Below, one piece after another: positions 53,153-61,575 of a DNA stretch of 64,000 bases. Made by a program: the position numbers and the translations under genes. The DNA is taken from positions 372,001 through 436,000 of the forward strand of contig NZ_JARGYD010000001.1 in assembly GCF_029168315.1 (NCBI RefSeq). The letters run 5' to 3'. Source of the stretch: Psychromarinibacter halotolerans (GTDB taxonomy: Bacteria; Pseudomonadota; Alphaproteobacteria; Rhodobacterales; Rhodobacteraceae). The notes beneath the pieces were generated by a model. It ran no database searches. It had not been told where the DNA came from and worked only from the letters and a program-made list of their open reading frames with translations. Position 1 is the stretch's first letter. Every line of letters begins with the position of its first letter.

Positions 53153-53681
53153 AGCGGACATTGCCGATGAACGGCAGGTTCCGGTTTCGCTGGCCATAGT
53201 CGATGCCATATCCAACAACGAACTCGTCCGGGATCTCGAACCCGGTCCAGCTTGCCTTGATGTCCACCTCGCGCCGCGACGGTTTGTCGAGAAGTGCAAT
53301 GGTTTCAAGCCGTTTCGGCTCGCGGCTTTGCAGAAGCTTCAAGACGTGCGACAGGGTGAACCCGGTGTCGACGATGTCCTCGACCACCAGCACGTCGCGC
53401 CCCGCGATCTCTCCGCGCAGGTCCTTCAGGATGCGGACCTCGCGGCTGGATTCCATCGAATCGCCGTAGGAGGACGCCTCGAGGAAATCGACCTCGACCG
53501 GCAGATCGAGCTCTCGGACGAGGTCGGCGATGAACACGAAGGACCCGCGCAGCAGGCCCACGACGACCAGCTTATCGGTGTCCCGGAACCGGTCCTGAAT
53601 CTCGCGCGCAAGCGTTTCGATGCGCGCGGCGATGGCCTTGGCCGAGATCATCGTATCGACGACATAGTCGGGCTGAGACAT
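53130..53681 (-). CDS. hpt: Hypoxanthine phosphoribosyltransferase
   Basis: A 183-residue purine salvage enzyme making IMP (and GMP) from the free base and PRPP. The PRPP motif is VLVVEDIVDTGFT near residue 100; LLRGSFVFIADLVREL and PDEFVVGYGIDYGQRNRNLP are also typical. It is divergent from the Coq10-like gene (72 bp) and convergent with the Sel1 gene, overlapping it by 23 bp. Confidence 0.94.
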   Translation of the reverse strand: MSQPDYVVDTMISAKAIAARIETLAREIQDRFRDTDKLVVVGLLRGSFVFIADLVRELDLPVEVDFLEASSYGDSMESSREVRILKDLRGEIAGRDVLVVEDIVDTGFTLSHVLKLLQSREPKRLETIALLDKPSRREVDIKASWTGFEIPDEFVVGYGIDYGQRNRNLPFIGNVRFTEEGPA

Positions 53682-53753
53682 GTAACCCCCTTGAATTCCC
53701 CGGTCGGGACCATACGACAGGACACTGACACCGAAAAGAAGACACACGGCCAC

Positions 53754-54200
53754 ATGACCACGCATTCCGATACCCGCACGCTGCCTTATGACGCCCGCCA
53801 GATGTACGATCTTGTGGCGGATGTCGAGAAATACCCAGAGTTCCTGCCGTGGTGCGCCGCCGCGCGGGTGCGCAAGGTGGTGCCGACCGACTATGGCGAA
53901 CTGATGGAGGCCGACCTTGTCGTGTCCTTCAAAGTGTTCCGCGAGCGGTTCGGAAGCCGGGTGGAACTGCACGAGAAAGACTTGAAGATCGTCACGGAAT
54001 ACATTGACGGGCCTTTCAAATATCTGAAATCGACGTGGAACTTCCGCGACCTGCCAGAGGGCGGGTGCGAGGTGTCGTTCTTCGTGGATTTCGAGTTCAA
54101 GAACTTCGTCCTGCAAAAGGCGATCGGTCTGGTCTTCAACGAGGCGATGGCCCGTATCGTGGCCGCCTTCGAAAACCGCGCGCGCACGCTGTACGGCTGA
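53754..54200 (+). CDS. Coq10/RatA-family (START-like) protein
   Basis: A 148-residue START-fold protein. It begins MTTHSDTRTLPYDARQMYDL, followed by VADVEKYPEFLPWCAAARV and later FKNFVLQKAIGLVFNEAMAR, the common signature of Coq10 ubiquinone-binding chaperones and RatA. In alphaproteobacteria Coq10-type quinone chaperone function is more probable than a toxin, since no RatB gene is beside it. Confidence 0.88.
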   Translation: MTTHSDTRTLPYDARQMYDLVADVEKYPEFLPWCAAARVRKVVPTDYGELMEADLVVSFKVFRERFGSRVELHEKDLKIVTEYIDGPFKYLKSTWNFRDLPEGGCEVSFFVDFEFKNFVLQKAIGLVFNEAMARIVAAFENRARTLYG

Positions 54201-54287
54201 GGCGGCGGAAATCCCGGCGACGGGAACGCTATCTTTACGAATTGCGGCAATAGCTTCTGCGACCGACGCGCGCCGAGGAGACTGCCG

Positions 54288-55616
54288 ATGCATACCGACG
54301 ACCTGGTTGAGTTCGTCAGAAACGCGCAACCGCTGGAAGGGGACCGCGCGATGATGCGGCTGTCGCTGTTCGACTGGGCGATCTGCGGTTTCGCAGGCCG
54401 CGAGGCGACCGTGGCACAGCTGGTTGGTAACATGGTCGCGGCCGATGGCGGCGCGGCGCAGGCCAGCCTGTTCGGCAGTTCCCGCCAGTTGCCCGCCCGG
54501 TCGGCGGCCTTCTACAACGGCACGGCGGCGCATGCGCTGGAACTGGACGACGCGCATTACGCTTATCAGGGGCACCCCTCGGCGGCGGTGATCCCCGCGG
54601 CGCTGGCGGTATCAGAACGCAGCGGGGCGGACGGTTCGACCTTTCTGAACGCCTGCCTGTTGGGCACCGAACTTGCGGTTCGGCTTGGGGTCTGGCTGGG
54701 CCGAGGCCCGACAGAGGCCGGATTCGACCTGACCGCGATCACCGGCGGGATCGGCGGTGCGGCGGCGGCGGCGCGGATCATGAACCTTGACGACGAACGC
54801 TACCGGCAGGCGCTGAACCTTGCCGCCAGCCGCGCCGCCGGGCTTGGCTGCCAAAGCGGCACGATGGCCAAGGCGATGCAGGTCGGCGCGGCTGCGGCGG
54901 CAGGCGTCGAATGCGCCACGCTGGCCAGCCTTGGGATGAGCGCGGCCCCCAGCGCGCTGGTGGGCGAGGGCGATTTCTGCACCACGCTGGGCGGCGACAA
55001 CGATCAGGGCGCGTGGGTCGGTTTCGGTACGGAATGGTTCTTCGACGGCGTCTCGCACCGTTTCCACGCCTGCGCCCACGGCGCACAGGCGATGATCGAG
55101 GCGCTGGAAACCCTTGGCCCGCGACTTGCCGGGGAAACCGTCGAAACGGTAGAGGTCGCGCTGAACCCGCGCTGGGTGTTGCGCGACGCTGTTTCGGCAC
55201 CGCAGGACGGGCTTCAGGCCAAGTACAGCCTGCCGCATATCGCGGCGATGGTGCTGGATGGTGTCGATACACGAGAGTTGGACAGCTTCTCGGACGCGGC
55301 CTGCGCATCGGCCACGGTGGCAGAGCTGCGCAAGCTTGTGACGATCCGCCCCGACGACAGCATCGCGCTGCCTTCGGCGCAGGTCAGCGTCGGCCTTGCG
55401 GGCGGGCGCACCATTCAGGCGGTCAGCGATCTGGATCAGGCGATCCCGATGCAGGACCGCGCGACAAAGCTGCGCGGCAAGGCGCGGGCGTTGCTGGGGG
55501 ATGCAATCCTTCAGCCGTTCTGGACCGCCATCACCACCAGTCAGGCGCCGGAAATGCGCGCCTTCTGCCGCTGCATGGTCGGCCGGTTCCCAACCCCCGC
55601 CGCGACCGCTGGCTGA
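54288..55616 (+). CDS. MmgE/PrpD-family protein
   Basis: A 442-residue member of the 2-methylcitrate dehydratase/cis-aconitate decarboxylase superfamily. Visible family features are AALELDDAHYAYQGHPSA-like text near residue 85 and FHACAHGAQAMIEALETLG near residue 260. GAGGAG at 54275-54280 precedes the ATG. No methylcitrate-cycle genes are adjacent, so the substrate is undetermined. Confidence 0.87.
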   Translation: MHTDDLVEFVRNAQPLEGDRAMMRLSLFDWAICGFAGREATVAQLVGNMVAADGGAAQASLFGSSRQLPARSAAFYNGTAAHALELDDAHYAYQGHPSAAVIPAALAVSERSGADGSTFLNACLLGTELAVRLGVWLGRGPTEAGFDLTAITGGIGGAAAAARIMNLDDERYRQALNLAASRAAGLGCQSGTMAKAMQVGAAAAAGVECATLASLGMSAAPSALVGEGDFCTTLGGDNDQGAWVGFGTEWFFDGVSHRFHACAHGAQAMIEALETLGPRLAGETVETVEVALNPRWVLRDAVSAPQDGLQAKYSLPHIAAMVLDGVDTRELDSFSDAACASATVAELRKLVTIRPDDSIALPSAQVSVGLAGGRTIQAVSDLDQAIPMQDRATKLRGKARALLGDAILQPFWTAITTSQAPEMRAFCRCMVGRFPTPAATAG

Positions 55617-55703
55617 CGCGGTCGGGCTGACGACTTGCGGTCGCCGCCCATTTTGACGACGTGTCTTGCGGCCCAGACCGGACCGGCGTCGGGCTCAAAC
55701 GGC

Positions 55704-56189
55704 CTAACGCGACGGCGCCCTGAGCGCGGCGATCAGCAGGTCCAGCGCAAAGTCCACGCTGGCGGCGCGCACCGCCGTGCGGCCCAGCGCGCCGAACTCG
55801 ATGGTCTGCGTCTGAACCGCCAGCCCGGTCTGCGCCAAACCGAAACAGACCCGTCCTTCCGGCTTGTGCTCGGACCCGCCCGGCCCGGCGATGCCGGTGA
55901 CCGAGACCGCCAGCGTCGCCTCGGACCGCCACAGCGCGCCATGCGCCATCTCGCGCGCGACCTCTTCGCTGACGGCGCCGTGCGCCACCAGCGTCTCTTC
56001 CTGCACGCCAAGCATTCCGCGCTTGGCGGCGTTGGAATAGGTGACATAGCCCCGGTCGAACACGTCGGACGATCCCGACACGTCGGTGATCGCCCCGGCG
56101 ATCAGCCCGCCGGTGCAGCTTTCGGCGGTGGCGATGATCGCCCCCGCCTCGCGCGCCAGTGTCAGAAGGGTTTCGGCCCGGCTGCCCAT
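55704..56189 (-). CDS. pncC: CinA C-terminal-domain protein (nicotinamide-nucleotide amidase)
   Basis: A 161-residue protein equal to the CinA C-terminal domain, with TAESCTGGLIAGAITDVSGS near residue 22, YSNAAKRGMLGV and AVSVTGIAGPGG. It hydrolyses NMN to nicotinic acid mononucleotide in pyridine nucleotide salvage. It starts one base after the pgpA stop and closes the ispDF-pgpA-cinA unit. Confidence 0.92.
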   Translation of the reverse strand: MGSRAETLLTLAREAGAIIATAESCTGGLIAGAITDVSGSSDVFDRGYVTYSNAAKRGMLGVQEETLVAHGAVSEEVAREMAHGALWRSEATLAVSVTGIAGPGGSEHKPEGRVCFGLAQTGLAVQTQTIEFGALGRTAVRAASVDFALDLLIAALRAPSR

Positions 56190-56190
56190 G

Positions 56191-56685
56191 TCACATCCCC
56201 AGCAACCCATGAGAGATCCCCGCCGCCACCGCCACGCACAGCGCGGCGAAGACACCGGCGATCACGTCGTCCAGCATCACGCCCAACGCATCGCCGCGCC
56301 GGTCCGCCCAGCCCACCGGGCCGGGTTTCCAGATGTCGAACAGGCGGAACATGACGAAGGCGCCGACCCAGCCCGGCCACGGGAACACCCACGCGCCCAC
56401 GTCCGCATGCCACAGGCCCGCCGACAGCGGCCACAGCGCCAGCCAGATCCCCGCGACCTCGTCGATCACGATTTCGGACGGGTCGTGGTCGTCGCTGCCG
56501 CGCGTCGCCTCGGCCGTGGCCCACCAGCCGACGACGAAGACCAGCACCGTCGCGGCGGCGAACAGCGGGAAGCCGCCAAGCCCATGCAGCACCCACGCCA
56601 CCGGGATCGCCACGGCAGAGCCCCACGTCCCCGGCGCCCAAGGCAGCAGCCCGACGCCGAAGAATGTCGCGATTGCCCGGCTCAT
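56191..56685 (-). CDS. pgpA: Phosphatidylglycerophosphatase A
   Basis: A 164-residue membrane protein with PgpA blocks: IATFFGVGLLPWAPGTWGSA at the N-terminus, DDHDPSEIVIDEVAGIWLAL (acidic metal site) and FRLFDIWKPGPVGWADR, ending in a C-terminal helix. It removes phosphate from phosphatidylglycerophosphate in the inner membrane. It overlaps ispDF by 4 bp (ATGA). Confidence 0.92.
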   Translation of the reverse strand: MSRAIATFFGVGLLPWAPGTWGSAVAIPVAWVLHGLGGFPLFAAATVLVFVVGWWATAEATRGSDDHDPSEIVIDEVAGIWLALWPLSAGLWHADVGAWVFPWPGWVGAFVMFRLFDIWKPGPVGWADRRGDALGVMLDDVIAGVFAALCVAVAAGISHGLLGM

Positions 56686-57821
56686 GATGCGCCCCCCGTC
56701 AGCAGGGTGGTCGCCATCGCGGCGATGCCTTCCTCGCGGCCGGTAAAGCCAAGCCGTTCGCTGGTCGTCGCCTTGATCGACACGCGCCCCGGCGCGATGC
56801 CAAGGATCTGGGCGATCTTCTGCGCCATCGCAGCGGCATGGGGCCCGATCTTGGGCCGTTCGCAGATCAGCGTCAGGTCGATGTTCGAGATGGCATAGCC
56901 CTGCGCCGTCGCCAGTTCTCCCGCGTGGCGCAGGAACAGCGCGCTGTCCGCGCCCTTCCACTGGTTGTCGCTGGGCGGAAAGTGCTGGCCGATGTCGCCC
57001 ATCGCCAGCGCGCCATAGATCGCGTCGGTGATCGCGTGCATCCCAACGTCGGCGTCGGAATGGCCCTTCAGTTCGTGGGTGTGCGGAACCTCGATCCCGC
57101 ACAGGATCACGCGGTCGCCGTTGCCGAACCGGTGCACGTCGAACCCGTTGCCGACCCTGATATCCATGCTTGCTCCAAGAAAGGCTTCCGCGCGCCGGAA
57201 GTCCGAGGCGCGGGTCAGTTTCAGATTGCGTTCCTCGCCGGGGACCATGACGACCTCGATCCCGGCGGCGCGGGCCACTTCGACATCGTCAGCGGCGGTG
57301 CCGGCAAAGGCGGAATGCGCGGCAAGGATCGCGTCGAAGGCAAAACCCTGCGGCGTCTGGGCGCGGTACAGGCCGGACCGATCCTGCAGTCCGGTGACCA
57401 CGCCCTCGGCCCCGCGCCACAACGCGTCGCTGACTTCCAGCGCCGGAGCGGCGCCGTCGGCGTCTTTCAACGCGGTCAGCACGTCCGAGATGATGCGCTG
57501 GCTGACCAGCGGCCGCGCGGCGTCGTGAATCAGAACATGCGTACAATTCGAGCCCGCCAGCGCCTCAAGCCCGGCGCGGACCGAGTCGCTGCGAGCCTCG
57601 CCGCCCGCCACAGAGGTGACGTCGGGAAACTCTGCCGCGCGGTGCATTTCCTGCGGGTGAAGCACCATGACGATGCAGTCCACACCGGCCGCAGCGCGGT
57701 ATGCGTCTAACGTCCAGTCAATGACGCGACGCCCGGCAAGTGTCTGCCATTGCTTCGCAATGTCCCCCCCGGCACGGGTGCCCCGTCCGGCGGCAACGAT
57801 GATGGCGGCTGTGTCGGTCAT
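56682..57821 (-). CDS. ispDF: Bifunctional IspD/IspF of the MEP isoprenoid pathway
   Basis: A 379-residue fusion usual in alphaproteobacteria. Residues 1-about 218 are IspD (IIVAAGRGTRAGGDIAKQWQ; VLIHDAARPLVS; LKLTRASDF), coupling CTP to 2-C-methylerythritol-4-phosphate. The rest is IspF (MDIRVGNGFDVHRFG with the DxH zinc motif; LKGHSDADVGMHAITDAIYG), which closes the cyclodiphosphate. It is the first gene of a three-gene unit. Confidence 0.95.
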   Translation of the reverse strand: MTDTAAIIVAAGRGTRAGGDIAKQWQTLAGRRVIDWTLDAYRAAAGVDCIVMVLHPQEMHRAAEFPDVTSVAGGEARSDSVRAGLEALAGSNCTHVLIHDAARPLVSQRIISDVLTALKDADGAAPALEVSDALWRGAEGVVTGLQDRSGLYRAQTPQGFAFDAILAAHSAFAGTAADDVEVARAAGIEVVMVPGEERNLKLTRASDFRRAEAFLGASMDIRVGNGFDVHRFGNGDRVILCGIEVPHTHELKGHSDADVGMHAITDAIYGALAMGDIGQHFPPSDNQWKGADSALFLRHAGELATAQGYAISNIDLTLICERPKIGPHAAAMAQKIAQILGIAPGRVSIKATTSERLGFTGREEGIAAMATTLLTGGAS

Positions 57822-58008
57822 GCGCTCCTCGGTGCGGCCCCGGACTGTCTATTGCCAGTCTGCCGGGGTGACAATGGAGGACATTTTGCAGGCCAATGTG
57901 ATTAAAAATAAGTCATATCGTGAAATGTGGGGCACAATACGCGTGAAGGAATTGTATTCCAATCGCTTGCGGAATAGCTACCAACACAACCGCACAAGGA
58001 ATAGGCAA
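57822..58008 (+). promoter_or_regulatory. AT-rich leader and probable promoter region of dusB-ntrBCYX
   Basis: A 187-bp gap, distinctly AT-rich for this genome, contains the inverted repeat GGAAT-TGT-ATTCC (57948-57960). It ends in AAGGAATAGG in front of the TTG start of dusB. No -24/-12 (sigma54) element is evident. The head of the nifR3-ntr operon should be controlled from here. Confidence 0.45.
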
Positions 58009-59004
58009 TTGACCATTCGATTGGCGACCGTACCTATAGACCCTCCGGTCCTGCTGGCTCCGATGGCTGGCATCACCGATCTGCCGTTCCGGCGGATCGT
58101 GTCCGGCTTCGGCGCGGGCCTTGTCGTGTCCGAGATGGTCGCAAGCCAGGAAATGGTGCAGGCGAAGCCCGGCGTGCGCGAGCGGGCCGAGCTTGGCTTT
58201 GGCGAACAGGCCACCGCCGTGCAACTGGCCGGGCGCGAGGCGCATTGGATGGCCGAGGCCGCGCGCGTGGTAGAGGCGAACGGCGCGCGCATCATCGACA
58301 TCAACATGGGGTGCCCCGCGAAGAAGGTCACCAGCGCGTCGGGGGCAGGGGCTTCGGGCTCGGCCCTGATGAAGGATCTCGACCACGCGCTGACGCTGAT
58401 CGAGGCGGTGGTGACCGCCGTCGACGTGCCGGTGACGCTGAAGACGCGGCTGGGCTGGGACGACGACATGCTGAACGCCGCCGAGCTGGCCCGCCGGGCC
58501 GAGGGCGCAGGCGTGCAGATGATCACGATCCACGGCCGCACCCGCTGCCAGTTCTACAAGGGCGCGGCCGACTGGGCTGCGATCCGGGGCGTGGTGGATG
58601 CCGTGTCTGTGCCCGTGATCGCGAACGGCGACATCCTTGGTGCCGACGACGCGCGCCGCGCGCTGTCGCAGTCGGGCGCTGCGGGCGTGATGATCGGGCG
58701 CGGGGCGCAGGGCCGTCCGTGGGTGCTGGCCGAGGTGGCCGCCGCCCTGTTCGGCGCGCCGCGTCCCCAGGTGCCCGAGGGCGCGGCGCTGGCCGACCTC
58801 GTGGCCGAGCATTTCGAGGCGTCGCTGTCGTTCTACGGCGCGACGCTGGGGCAGAAGGTCGTGCGCAAGCATCTGGGCTGGTACATGGACACCGCCCGGA
58901 CTCCGGCGGCCCTGCGGCGCGAGATCCTGACCGGCGATGCCGCGCAGGTGCGCCGCCTGCTGCCCATCGCTTTCGATGCCTGCGAGGAGGCCGCCGCAGC
59001 ATGA
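58009..59004 (+). CDS. dusB: tRNA-dihydrouridine synthase (NifR3)
   Basis: A 331-residue FMN enzyme reducing uridines in tRNA D-loops. Family blocks are LLAPMAGITDLPFRRIVSGF near residue 15, DINMGCPAKKVTSASGAGAS (catalytic Cys), ITIHGRTRCQFYKGAADWAA and NGDILGADDARRAL. The start is a TTG at 58009 with AAGGA at 57996-58000; no ATG exists between the gap and the first conserved block. It overlaps ntrB by 4 bp, the nifR3-ntrBC order of Rhodobacter. Confidence 0.93.
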   Translation: MTIRLATVPIDPPVLLAPMAGITDLPFRRIVSGFGAGLVVSEMVASQEMVQAKPGVRERAELGFGEQATAVQLAGREAHWMAEAARVVEANGARIIDINMGCPAKKVTSASGAGASGSALMKDLDHALTLIEAVVTAVDVPVTLKTRLGWDDDMLNAAELARRAEGAGVQMITIHGRTRCQFYKGAADWAAIRGVVDAVSVPVIANGDILGADDARRALSQSGAAGVMIGRGAQGRPWVLAEVAAALFGAPRPQVPEGAALADLVAEHFEASLSFYGATLGQKVVRKHLGWYMDTARTPAALRREILTGDAAQVRRLLPIAFDACEEAAAA

Positions 59005-60083
59005 CTGTCCGCACGCTTGGTGATACGATCTGGGCATCTTTGCCCGTGCCGGCCTTCGTGGTCGACCCGGATGACTGCATCTCGGAGGTCAACGGGCCTG
59101 CCGAGCAGTTCCTGAACACGTCGCAGCGGAGCCTGCTGGGGGCGCCGGTCTTCGACAAGCTGGCGATCGACGCGCCGCTGGAACAATCCTTTGGCCGGGT
59201 CCGCACAGACCTGTCGCCGCTGTTCATCAACAAGGTGGACGTGTCGGGCGGCAATGCCGCGCCGGTGCAGTGCAACATCCAGATCGCGCCGTTGATCGGG
59301 ATGCCGGGCCACGTTCTTGTGGTGATGGAGCCGCGCCAGATCGCGGATCGGCTGGGCCGGGCGTATTCGGTGACCTCGGCGGCGAAATCGGCGATCGGCA
59401 TGGCCGAGATGCTGGCGCACGAGATCAAGAACCCGCTGGCGGGGATCACCGGCGCCGCGCAGCTTCTGTCGATGAACCTGTCGAACGGCGATCTGGAGCT
59501 GACGGATCTGATCGTTGCCGAAAGCCGCCGGATCGTGGCGCTGTTGGATCAGGTCGAGCAGTTCGGCAACCTGCGGCCCCCGGAACGGCGCGTGGTGAAC
59601 ATCCACGACCTGCTGGACCGGGCGCGCAAGTCGGCGATGGTGGGTTATGGCGCACACATGAAGATCGTCGAGGACTTCGACCCTTCGCTGCCGCCGACCT
59701 ATGTCGACGCCGACCAGATGCTGCAGGTGTTCCTGAACCTGCTGAAGAACGCCAGCGAAGCGTCGGCAAAGCGGGCCGGGACGATCCGGTTGCACACATT
59801 CTACGACCTGTCGCTGCGGCTGCGCCGGCGCGACGGGGCAGGCGGCGCGCTGCCGCTTCAGATCGAGATCATCGACGACGGCCCCGGGATCCCCGAGGAC
59901 ATGCAGGGCGACATCTTCGAACCCTTCGTGTCGGGCCGCGAGAACGGCACCGGGCTAGGCCTCGCGTTGGTGAGCAAGATCATATCCGACCACGACGGCT
60001 GGATCTCGGTGGATTCGGTGCCCGGACGCACCGTGTTCCGCATCTCTCTTCCTATCGCGCCGAAAGAGGCGCGGGACGAATGA
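59001..60083 (+). CDS. ntrB: Nitrogen regulation sensor kinase NtrB
   Basis: A 360-residue soluble kinase with an N-terminal PAS domain (residues about 8-110), the H box AEMLAHEIKNPLAGITG with His140, N box VFLNLLKNASEAS and G boxes DDGPGIPED and NGTGLGLALV. Under PII control it phosphorylates or dephosphorylates NtrC according to nitrogen supply. It is coupled to dusB and followed by ntrC after 25 bp. Confidence 0.95.
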   Translation: MTVRTLGDTIWASLPVPAFVVDPDDCISEVNGPAEQFLNTSQRSLLGAPVFDKLAIDAPLEQSFGRVRTDLSPLFINKVDVSGGNAAPVQCNIQIAPLIGMPGHVLVVMEPRQIADRLGRAYSVTSAAKSAIGMAEMLAHEIKNPLAGITGAAQLLSMNLSNGDLELTDLIVAESRRIVALLDQVEQFGNLRPPERRVVNIHDLLDRARKSAMVGYGAHMKIVEDFDPSLPPTYVDADQMLQVFLNLLKNASEASAKRAGTIRLHTFYDLSLRLRRRDGAGGALPLQIEIIDDGPGIPEDMQGDIFEPFVSGRENGTGLGLALVSKIISDHDGWISVDSVPGRTVFRISLPIAPKEARDE

Positions 60084-60108
60084 ACATCTCTGGCAAGGAG
60101 CCCAACTA

Positions 60109-61473
60109 ATGGACGGTACAGTTCTGGTCGCGGACGACGACCGCACGATCCGCACGGTGCTGACGCAGGCCCTGACCCGAGCCGGCTGCAAGGTGCACGC
60201 GACGTCCTCGATGGTGACCCTGATGCGTTGGGTCGAGGAAGGGAAAGGCGACCTCGTGATCTCGGATGTCGTCATGCCCGACGGCAACGGGCTAGAGGCG
60301 CTGCCGAAAATCGCCGAGGAACGGCCCGGCCTGCCGGTCATCGTGATCTCGGCGCAGAACACGATCATGACGGCGATTCAGGCGGCCGAGAAGGACGCCT
60401 ACGATTATCTGCCGAAGCCCTTCGACCTGCCCGACCTGATGAAGCGCGCCGCCCGCGCGCTGGAGGTCAAGCGCCGCGCCACGCCGAAACGCGCGAACGA
60501 AGAGCAGACCAAGGACGACCTGCCGCTGGTGGGCCGCACCCCCGCGATGCAGGCGTTGTACCGGCTTGTCGCTCGGGTGATGAACACGGAACTGGCGGTT
60601 CTGATCACGGGTGAAAGTGGCACCGGCAAGTCCTTGATCGCGCGGGCGATTCACGACTTCTCGGACCGCCGCACGCTGCCTTTCGTGGTGGCCAGCGCGT
60701 CCGACCTTGCAACGATGGACGGTCCCGCCACGCTGATCAGCCGCGCCAAGAACGGGTCGATCCTGTTCGACGAGGTCGGCGATCTGGATGACGACGCGCA
60801 GGCGCGGATCGTGCGGATGCTGGACAGCTTCACCGACAACGCGCCGCGGGTCATGGCCACCAGTCAGGCCGATCTTGGCAACAAGATGGAAGCGGGCGCG
60901 TTCCGGCAGGATCTGTTCTATCGCCTGTCCGGCGTCACGCTGAACGTGCCGTCGCTGCGGGAACGAGTGGACGACATCCCGCTGCTGGCCGAGCATTTCC
61001 TTGCCCGGTCCGAACGCGACGGCCTGCCGGCCCGCCGGTTCACCGAGCAGGCGCTGGACCTGATCCGCGCCTATTCGTGGCCCGGCAACGTGCGCCAGCT
61101 TGAAAACACGATCCGCCGTCTACTGGTCACCTCGGCCGAAGAGGAAATCACCCGCGCAGAGACTGAGCAGGTCCTTGGCAACCAGCCCGCGATGGAGCCG
61201 TTGCAGGGCGGAAGCGACGGCGACAAGCTTTCGTCGAGCGTCGCCAAGCATCTTCGGCGCTATTTCGACCTGCACGGCGGTGTGCTTCCGCCGCCGGGAC
61301 TTTACGCGAGGATCCTCCGCGAAGTCGAACTCCCGCTTATAGAAATCGCTCTCGACGCCACCGGCGGCAATCAGGCCAAATGTGCCGATCTGCTGGGCAT
61401 CAACCGGAACACGCTTCGTAAAAAGATCACCGATCTCGATATTCAGGTGACAAGGCGGCGCAAGTTGATGTAA
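60109..61473 (+). CDS. ntrC: Nitrogen response regulator NtrC lacking the GAFTGA loop
   Basis: A 454-residue regulator: receiver domain (phospho-acceptor Asp53 in ISDVVMPDG), AAA+ domain (Walker A GESGTGKS 168-175; Walker B-like ILFDEVGDLDDDAQ about 218-231) and C-terminal Fis-type HTH (GNQAKCADLLGINRNTLRKK). Between Walker A and B the ELFGH-GAFTGA segment that contacts sigma54 is missing and about a dozen residues are absent. R. capsulatus NtrC has the same loss and activates sigma70 polymerase, so I predict the same here. Confidence 0.94.
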   Translation: MDGTVLVADDDRTIRTVLTQALTRAGCKVHATSSMVTLMRWVEEGKGDLVISDVVMPDGNGLEALPKIAEERPGLPVIVISAQNTIMTAIQAAEKDAYDYLPKPFDLPDLMKRAARALEVKRRATPKRANEEQTKDDLPLVGRTPAMQALYRLVARVMNTELAVLITGESGTGKSLIARAIHDFSDRRTLPFVVASASDLATMDGPATLISRAKNGSILFDEVGDLDDDAQARIVRMLDSFTDNAPRVMATSQADLGNKMEAGAFRQDLFYRLSGVTLNVPSLRERVDDIPLLAEHFLARSERDGLPARRFTEQALDLIRAYSWPGNVRQLENTIRRLLVTSAEEEITRAETEQVLGNQPAMEPLQGGSDGDKLSSSVAKHLRRYFDLHGGVLPPPGLYARILREVELPLIEIALDATGGNQAKCADLLGINRNTLRKKITDLDIQVTRRRKLM

Positions 61474-61539
61474 AACCGCAACATAAGAGTGGCATTGCCG
61501 CCGCAGGCGGTATCAAAGACCACTCAGTGTTGCGGTAGC

Positions 61540-61555
61540 GCCGCCCTCGGGCGGC
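61540..61555 (+). promoter_or_regulatory. GC hairpin between ntrC and ntrY
   Basis: GCCGCCC-TC-GGGCGGC is a perfect inverted repeat in the 102-bp ntrC-ntrY gap, preceded by CCGCCGCAGGCGG. No T-run follows, so it may act in mRNA processing or partial termination rather than a full stop. ntrYX may also have its own promoter here. Confidence 0.4.
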
Positions 61556-61575
61556 TGGATAGTGAGGTGAGTCTC

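Noticed and set aside
53754..54200. RatA toxin of a RatAB toxin-antitoxin pair.
   Set aside because: No RatB gene is adjacent, and in alphaproteobacteria the same fold usually serves as the Coq10 quinone chaperone.
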